This document shows, piece after piece, positions 6,922-10,591 of a DNA stretch of 10,591 bases (within the stretch, counting starts at the first letter, position 1; every line of letters starts with the position of its first letter). Made by a program: the position numbers and the translations under genes. This DNA comes from Nanobdellati archaeon (GTDB lineage: Archaea > EX4484-52 > JAADEF01), in the NCBI GenBank assembly GCA_015520895.1, contig WAPH01000018.1, positions 1 to 10,591 on the forward strand. The letters are read 5' to 3'. The notes under the pieces are model-generated. The model did no database searches, was not told the DNA's origin, and saw only the letters and a list, made by a program, of their open reading frames with translations.

Positions 6922-7791
6922 ATGCGCTTAAAAATTACGCATTTATTTTTTATTCTTTTATTATTACTTTTTACCTTATCTTTATCTTATGCTGAAAAGA
7001 ATGAATTTATTTTTATATCATATCAGCCAAAAAATATAACTCTTGATTATTCCGTTGAATTATGTAAATTGTATGAAAGACCTTTTAACATTCGTTATAC
7101 TTTATTTATAAATTTTATTTATCCTTTTAGTTATGACGATGTAGAAGTAGAATCTAACATTCCTTTAAACGAAATAGTTATAGCGAGATGGGATGAGCTA
7201 GAAAATACATTAGTTATAGAAGCTAACACCCCTAATATTACCTTCTTTAATTTAACATTACATTTCACAAATTTCAGATACGAATATTATCCTTTGTATG
7301 ATTTATATTATTTTTATCCTATTTTTGGAGAAACCCATTATTATATAGTTGTAGATAATTTAATTAAGGTTTACTATTATGAAGGGCCAAAAAGCATTTC
7401 AGAATATTTAGTTTGTGGAGATCCTAAGTATTATTCTGTTATTTTAAAATCACCAACAACCTCTCAATCTATCTATTATCACAGGAGGGAGTTAATATTG
7501 GCTTTGTTGTATTTAGCTTTAGGTATTACTATATTACGCTACATTTTTCCCTATGTATATGCTCTTTTAAATATTTATAAACTTAAGAGACTTCAAAAAG
7601 AGACACTAGCAAGAATAAGGAAAATAGAGGAAGATTATTTTCATAGACGTATTAGCGATAAAATGTTTAATGAATTGATAAGAGAGGAACAAAGGAGATA
7701 TTATAGTATAGAAGCTAAGATAGTTAAACTAAAAAAATTAATGAGATCATGGGAAATACTTAATTTAAGGTTACAAAAGAAAAAGCGCTGA
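6922..7791 (+). CDS. Membrane-anchored outside domain with cytoplasmic coiled coil, unknown function
   Basis: A 289-residue protein that I do not recognise. A clean signal peptide spans 1-24 (cleavage after SLSYA). An extracytoplasmic, probably beta-rich domain (25-190) is unusually rich in tyrosine and phenylalanine. It has three sequons (Asn38, Asn105, Asn110) and only two cysteines (Cys48, Cys165) that could pair. A membrane helix at about 191-216 is followed by a basic cytoplasmic helical region (220-289) with strong heptad character. A RRISDKMFNELIREEQ stretch (242-257) resembles the short SHOCT-type helical hairpins found at the ends of many prokaryotic membrane proteins. ATG 6922 is preferred because it gives the cleanest signal peptide; a GTG at 6904 overlapping the previous stop would add six residues. 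It is the second gene of the envelope operon. Its last 32 bp overlap the convergent sugar kinase gene. A surface sensor, adhesin or complex scaffold is possible but unproven. Confidence 0.85.
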   Translation: MRLKITHLFFILLLLLFTLSLSYAEKNEFIFISYQPKNITLDYSVELCKLYERPFNIRYTLFINFIYPFSYDDVEVESNIPLNEIVIARWDELENTLVIEANTPNITFFNLTLHFTNFRYEYYPLYDLYYFYPIFGETHYYIVVDNLIKVYYYEGPKSISEYLVCGDPKYYSVILKSPTTSQSIYYHRRELILALLYLALGITILRYIFPYVYALLNIYKLKRLQKETLARIRKIEEDYFHRRISDKMFNELIREEQRRYYSIEAKIVKLKKLMRSWEILNLRLQKKKR

Positions 7792-8794
7792 GAATATCTC
7801 CTAATCCTACTGTGAACTTAGGATTTTCAGCTTTTACTAAAGAAATTTCAATAAGAGTATAATCTCCATGAGTTTGAATAAACGTCTCTTGAGGGATTAT
7901 TCTTAAAGCATGGTTTTTTCTTACATATCCAAACCTTGCTTTGCTTATTACTGCTTTATTGCCCTGTAAAAGAGCTTTTAATTCTTTTTTCATATTACTT
8001 TTTCTGTTATCAAATATTACATAATGTTTTTCTTTATCATGAACGTGTAATCTTTCTATATCATGTTTGAATACTTTATCTATTATTTTTTCAAAGTCAT
8101 AAGCATTAACGTTATAATACGCTTCTATCTCATAAACATTTGCCCCTATACTATGCATCATAGGAATTATATTCTTTGATATAAGTTTTCTTATACTCTG
8201 ATTAGCGTTCATTGCAAGTTCTATATGCCTTTTCTTTACATCTTCTAAGTTATTAATGTTCTCTTTTACTATTTTGAATTGATTTAGATCTGTTATGTGA
8301 TGGTAACCGCTAAAGAAACCTTTATTTCCTTTTATTTTTATTTCTGAATAGGGCAATGTTATTATACTTCGATCAGCCAATATTAGTCTGTTATTGTCTG
8401 AGATTACATGGTTTAAAAGTTTTTCGTTTTTTTTATATTCTAGTATGATATTTTGTCTTAATTTCTTTAAACAATTCTTCGTAGTTTTTTTATGGATGGC
8501 GTACTTTAAAGGTAAAGAGCAGTAATTACTCCATATCTCTACTTTATAACCTACTTTGCCTAATTCTTCACCCACTATTCCTGCTTGACCTCCTATCCTT
8601 CTTTCTTTTATGTGTGATGATATTATTTTTTTGATTTTTTCTTTTTCTTGTGCATTCATTTCTAATTCTATGTCTTTTTCATTGAATATAGCATCCTTTA
8701 TTTCAGGTTTAACTTTTATAAGAAGTTTTAGAATATCATTGTTTAATTCAACTATTAAATCCTCTACTACATTAAATCCTGTAATTATCTTCAT
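7760..8794 (-). CDS. ADP-dependent sugar kinase family (PFK/glucokinase type), compact
   Basis: A member of the archaeal ADP-dependent glucokinase/phosphofructokinase family, which transfers phosphate from ADP to glucose or fructose 6-phosphate in modified Embden-Meyerhof glycolysis. The family motifs appear in order: FN at 7-8 with Asp12 in the sugar-binding strand, GGQAG (68-72), HxE (190-192, HIE), NxxE (219-222, NVYE, in HSIGANVYEIE) and GxGD (330-333) with catalytic base Asp333 in NPKFTVGLGD. At 344 residues it is about 100 shorter than usual (around 450). The N-terminus begins almost at the first core strand, and the chain stops 11 residues after the catalytic aspartate. The sugar substrate cannot be told. 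The start at 8794 is 27 nt from an AT-rich TATA-like element, suggesting leaderless expression. Its tail overlaps the convergent membrane-protein gene by 32 bp. A divergent paralogue with another substrate is an alternative. Confidence 0.87.
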   Translation of the reverse strand: MKIITGFNVVEDLIVELNNDILKLLIKVKPEIKDAIFNEKDIELEMNAQEKEKIKKIISSHIKERRIGGQAGIVGEELGKVGYKVEIWSNYCSLPLKYAIHKKTTKNCLKKLRQNIILEYKKNEKLLNHVISDNNRLILADRSIITLPYSEIKIKGNKGFFSGYHHITDLNQFKIVKENINNLEDVKKRHIELAMNANQSIRKLISKNIIPMMHSIGANVYEIEAYYNVNAYDFEKIIDKVFKHDIERLHVHDKEKHYVIFDNRKSNMKKELKALLQGNKAVISKARFGYVRKNHALRIIPQETFIQTHGDYTLIEISLVKAENPKFTVGLGDILSAFSFVTLN

Positions 8795-8832
8795 AAATCT
8801 TTATATTAATGATAAATTAATAAATAATTTAT
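8795..8832. promoter_or_regulatory. Very short divergent promoter region
   Basis: Only 38 bp separate the two ATG codons. TTTATATT at 8800-8807 is about 29 nt before the plus-strand ATG (8833). ATTTATTAA (minus strand, 8817-8825) is 27 nt before the minus-strand ATG (8794). Neither gene has a ribosome binding site in the gap, so both look leaderless. Each promoter lies over the other's start-site region, so firing in the two directions may be mutually exclusive. Confidence 0.55.
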
Positions 8833-9309
8833 ATGGAGTATAGTTTAGGTTTTGTAATCGGGGCTATATTTGCAGCATTTTTAATATCCCTATCAGCTAT
8901 CATAGGATTAAATATTATCCAGGGTATGGAAAAGATAGATGTAGAGAGTTCTTGGATGCAACTAAATAAAAACGTAAAAAAGATAGTAGATAATGTTTAT
9001 GTACAGGCAGAAGGAAGCAGCGTCAAATTTAATCCTGTGCTTACTTCTAATCAGATTCTTTGTTTTTTGAATGAGGTTAATCCTTTAAGTTCTGATATGA
9101 TCGATGATGATAAGAATTTTTTGCAGTACTTGCGTGAGGAATGGGAAGATGGCGAGTTCCCTAATATATATTATAGAGACAATAATATTAAGAGATATGC
9201 TTATATAGAGCATTTAAAGCCTTCTCAAACCCTCTGTTTGGTTAGAAATGATAATCTTGTTTATTTTGAGAACAAAGGTACTTATGTTGATGTAGTAAAA
9301 GTAGATTAA
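8833..9309 (+). CDS. Single-pass, outward-facing membrane protein, unknown function
   Basis: A 158-residue protein that I do not recognise. It opens with a hydrophobic helix at about residues 6-30 after only five residues (MEYSL), then an amphipathic stretch (35-60) and a polar, acidic domain to the C-terminus. The domain has two cysteines (Cys77, Cys135) that could form a disulphide. The N-terminal helix with little before it, leading into a long helix and a globular head, is the general layout of pilin-like and other N-terminally anchored archaeal surface proteins. However, no class III (FlaK/PibD-type) cleavage site with a preceding basic stretch is visible, so a pilin role is only a possibility. 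The net negative head suggests an outside location. The gene is preceded by a probable leaderless promoter and stands alone; 6 bp after its stop lies the 3' end of tRNA-Glu on the other strand. Confidence 0.8.
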   Translation: MEYSLGFVIGAIFAAFLISLSAIIGLNIIQGMEKIDVESSWMQLNKNVKKIVDNVYVQAEGSSVKFNPVLTSNQILCFLNEVNPLSSDMIDDDKNFLQYLREEWEDGEFPNIYYRDNNIKRYAYIEHLKPSQTLCLVRNDNLVYFENKGTYVDVVKVD

Positions 9310-9315
9310 AATACA

Positions 9316-9389
9316 TGCCCCCGCCGGGATTTGAACCCGGGTCTACGGCTCGAAAGGCCGTTATCCTTGCCGGACTAGACTACGGGGGC
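9316..9389 (-). tRNA. tRNA-Glu, anticodon TTC
   Basis: A full cloverleaf reads on the minus strand from 9389. The acceptor stem is GCCCCCG/CGGGGGC (seven G-C pairs). The D arm starts GTCT and closes GGAT with G-T wobbles. The anticodon stem ACGGC/GCCGT encloses the loop CTTTCGA with anticodon TTC. A 4-nt variable region and the T stem CCGGG/CCCGG with loop TTCAAAT complete it. The discriminator base is A (9316). CCA is not encoded, so it must be added by the tRNA nucleotidyltransferase. There is no intron. About 65% of the bases are G or C in an AT-rich genome, which fits a high growth temperature. It lies 55 bp downstream of the ZIP transporter on the same strand, with AT-rich TATA-like sequence near 9414-9422 that could give it its own promoter. 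Confidence 0.98.
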
Positions 9390-9444
9390 GCTTATTAGGA
9401 TAATAATTAAAAAATTTTAAAAAGATTGAGTGAAGCGATTCAAT
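9390..9444 (-). promoter_or_regulatory. Probable tRNA-Glu promoter region
   Basis: A 55-bp spacer between the ZIP gene stop and the tRNA 5' end. An A/T-only run on the minus strand (about 9401-9423, including TTTTTAAAA) is centred 25-30 nt before the tRNA 5' end, the archaeal TATA position. No other feature is seen. Confidence 0.45.
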
Positions 9445-10215
9445 TTACCCTAAAACACTGTCTAAAATTAACATTATTAAGAAACCTATTAAAAAGGAAA
9501 GTGTTATTTTTCTTTCTTGATGCTTATTCGTTTCGTGATATATTTCTGGAAACATTTCTTTCGTGGTTACATATATCATAGCACTACCTGCCATTGACAA
9601 TCCCAAGGGTAAGAGGATACTTAAATATTCAAAAATAACATAACCGAAAACAGCAGTAAGCAATTCAGAAACTCCGCTTAAAAAACCTATGAATAAAGAG
9701 AAAAGCATCCCATAACCTAAGGATATCAAAGGTAAAGTCACTGCCATACCTTCGGGGATATCCTGAATACCTATTGCTATAGCTGTAATCAATCCTTTAT
9801 CTGAATTATAAGCAAAAGAAGTACCTATTGCTAATCCCTCTGCAAAGTTATGAATTATTATTGCTATGACTATCAACCAGAGTTTATTTAATTTCTTTTT
9901 TAAGGATTGTGGACCTTCATATCCTGTAAGCATATGTTGATGGGGGGTGTATCTTTCAATAAGATACATTATAATATACCCTAAAATAATTCCTGCACTT
10001 ACAACATAAATAGATGAAATTTTTAAAGCTGGTAAAATTAAACTTGTAAAGGAAGCAACAGTCATTACGCCTGCTGCAAAAGATAATGACATTTCCAGAG
10101 TTATTAATTTAACTTTCTTATGTACTATGGCAATCAAACTCCCAAAAAAAGTAGTTAATGTCACGAATATTCCTGCAATAATAACTAATATAAACCCATC
10201 TAGAATTTTTATCAC
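9445..10215 (-). CDS. ZIP family divalent metal transporter (GufA-like)
   Basis: A 256-residue membrane protein with about eight helices, the normal size for prokaryotic ZIP carriers that bring zinc or other divalent metals into the cytoplasm. The metal site motifs are HNFAEG (122-127, helix 4, where HNxPEG is usual) and QDIPEG (151-156, helix 5). Glu184 lies in helix 6 (SGVSE). A cytoplasmic loop between helices 3 and 4 holds PHQH (91-94), a typical histidine-containing metal-binding loop. The proline to alanine change in HNFAEG is mild. The only plausible conventional start in frame is a GTG at 10215, and it is embedded in AGGTGAT, itself a perfect RBS-like string. Either the message is leaderless from GTG or translation begins a few codons later. 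tRNA-Glu follows on the same strand. The metal preferred cannot be told from sequence. Confidence 0.95.
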   Translation of the reverse strand: MIKILDGFILVIIAGIFVTLTTFFGSLIAIVHKKVKLITLEMSLSFAAGVMTVASFTSLILPALKISSIYVVSAGIILGYIIMYLIERYTPHQHMLTGYEGPQSLKKKLNKLWLIVIAIIIHNFAEGLAIGTSFAYNSDKGLITAIAIGIQDIPEGMAVTLPLISLGYGMLFSLFIGFLSGVSELLTAVFGYVIFEYLSILLPLGLSMAGSAMIYVTTKEMFPEIYHETNKHQERKITLSFLIGFLIMLILDSVLG

Positions 10216-10382
10216 CTTATTTATAAATATAAAATTTTATTATTTTTTAAATTTTATTTTAAATTTTACTTTACGAATCCCTTAAATTGAAAATCGATAT
10301 TTATAAAGCAAATGATATGTTAAAATAATATAGTTAAAGTTAAATATATATACTTTATTTCCTTATTTCCTTATAATACATT
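10216..10382. promoter_or_regulatory. Divergent intergenic region with promoters and small tandem repeats
   Basis: A 167-bp AT-rich region, the longest gap in the window. A good archaeal BRE/TATA-like element (GAAAATCGATATTTATAAAG, about 10288-10307) points rightward and predicts a start site near 10330, giving a leader of about 50 nt. A second TATA-like run, AAATATATATA (about 10342-10352), predicts a start near 10374, close to the ATG at 10383. Two short tandem repeats are present: a 12-bp unit (10249-10260 and 10261-10272, one mismatch) and TTTCCTTA twice (10358-10373). Leftward promoter sequence for the ZIP gene is only generally AT-rich. Confidence 0.5.
10358..10373 (+). repeat. Tandem TTTCCTTA x2 in the 5' region of the surface-protein gene
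   Basis: Two perfect copies of an 8-bp pyrimidine-rich unit end 9 nt before the ATG at 10383. They lie between a TATA-like run and the start codon, where the initiator or a regulator could act. A chance repeat in low-complexity DNA is possible. Confidence 0.6.
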
Positions 10383-10591
10383 ATGACATCCAAAACCTTA
10401 AGATTAAGCATAATAGCAATAACCTTAACACTAATAAGCATGGCAATATATGCTTTTGCTTTAAACACATCATTACCCTGGCATCCATTACAACAAATAG
10501 TAAGAGATCCTACTTCCCCTACACCTACGTCTTTAGATGAAAACAATAATGGAAGAATAGACCCCGGGATAATAGAGGATACATTACAAGA
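10383..10591 (+). CDS. Secreted or anchored surface protein, C-terminus missing at window edge
   Basis: 69 codons of a protein I cannot name. Residues 1-26 are a signal peptide or N-terminal anchor: a short basic start (MTSKTLRL), then a hydrophobic run ending IYAFA. The outside part begins LNTSLPWHPLQQI, then a Pro/Thr-rich linker (DPTSPTPTS), then DENNNGRIDPG. That last stretch has the D-x-N-x-N-G-x-I-D spacing of EF-hand/dockerin-type calcium loops. It may be one of the many archaeal surface proteins with this layout, but the rest is outside the window. The sense strand is poor in T and rich in A and C (isoleucine is ATA in every case), unlike the neighbouring genes. No ribosome binding site is seen, and a TATA-like run about 35 nt upstream suggests a very short leader. 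Confidence 0.8.
   Translation, partial: MTSKTLRLSIIAITLTLISMAIYAFALNTSLPWHPLQQIVRDPTSPTPTSLDENNNGRIDPGIIEDTLQ

Noticed and set aside
8610..8843. 77-codon open frame on the plus strand across the kinase start
   Set aside because: Antisense to the sugar kinase; it would also overlap the real plus-strand start at 8833 in another frame.
10249..10272. 12-bp imperfect tandem repeat of AAATTTTATTTT
   Set aside because: It lies in nearly pure A/T sequence where such repeats arise easily; not a convincing operator or repeat element on its own.
10355..10546. 63-codon open frame on the minus strand
   Set aside because: Antisense to the signal-peptide-bearing gene at 10383. It arises from the T-poor sense strand and has no recognisable content.
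1..10591. CRISPR array, insertion sequence, rRNA, toxin-antitoxin or defence locus
   Set aside because: No spaced direct repeats, inverted-repeat-bounded transposase gene, rRNA sequence or recognisable defence protein was seen.

Overview
This is a densely packed, AT-rich archaeal fragment. The archaeal signs are a pyruvoyl-dependent arginine decarboxylase, an archaeal-type IleRS, a kinase of the ADP-dependent sugar kinase family, GGTG-type ribosome binding sites, and TATA elements about 27 nt upstream of start codons (leaderless-style promoters). The tRNA-Glu is about 65% G+C and does not encode CCA, while the protein genes are strongly AT-rich. That contrast suggests a thermophile. Small intergenic gaps and overlapping gene ends suggest a compact genome, possibly DPANN-like, but the sequence alone does not fix the lineage.

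Layout, left to right. Positions 1-2188 (minus): a divergent CPA-type cation/proton antiporter followed by cysteinyl-tRNA synthetase, whose start lies inside the antiporter 3' end and whose C-terminus runs off the window. Positions 2242-3334 (plus): a calcineurin-like metallophosphoesterase and, 4 nt later, pyruvoyl-dependent arginine decarboxylase. Positions 3301-6471 (minus): isoleucyl-tRNA synthetase and, 3 nt after it, a small four-helix membrane protein whose 3' end overlaps the decarboxylase gene tail-to-tail. Positions 6539-7791 (plus): two unrecognised envelope proteins, one with a single membrane segment and a very basic tail, the other with a signal peptide, an outside domain, a membrane anchor and a cytoplasmic coiled coil. 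Positions 7760-8794 (minus): a compact ADP-dependent sugar kinase. Positions 8833-9309 (plus): a single-pass, outward-facing protein. Positions 9316-9389 (minus): tRNA-Glu(TTC). Positions 9445-10215 (minus): a ZIP metal transporter. From 10383 to the edge (plus): the start of a secreted or membrane-anchored surface protein with an Asp/Asn-rich loop.

Most of the window is housekeeping: two aminoacyl-tRNA synthetases, a tRNA, agmatine production (polyamines, and in archaea also agmatidine in tRNA-Ile2), sugar phosphorylation and ion or metal transport. The genes form short two-gene operons arranged divergently and convergently. Three divergent promoter regions of only 38-67 bp each appear to drive two genes, and in at least one a single TATA element is equidistant from both start codons. 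No mobile element, CRISPR array, rRNA or defence locus is visible. The least explained part is the two-gene envelope operon at 6539-7791.
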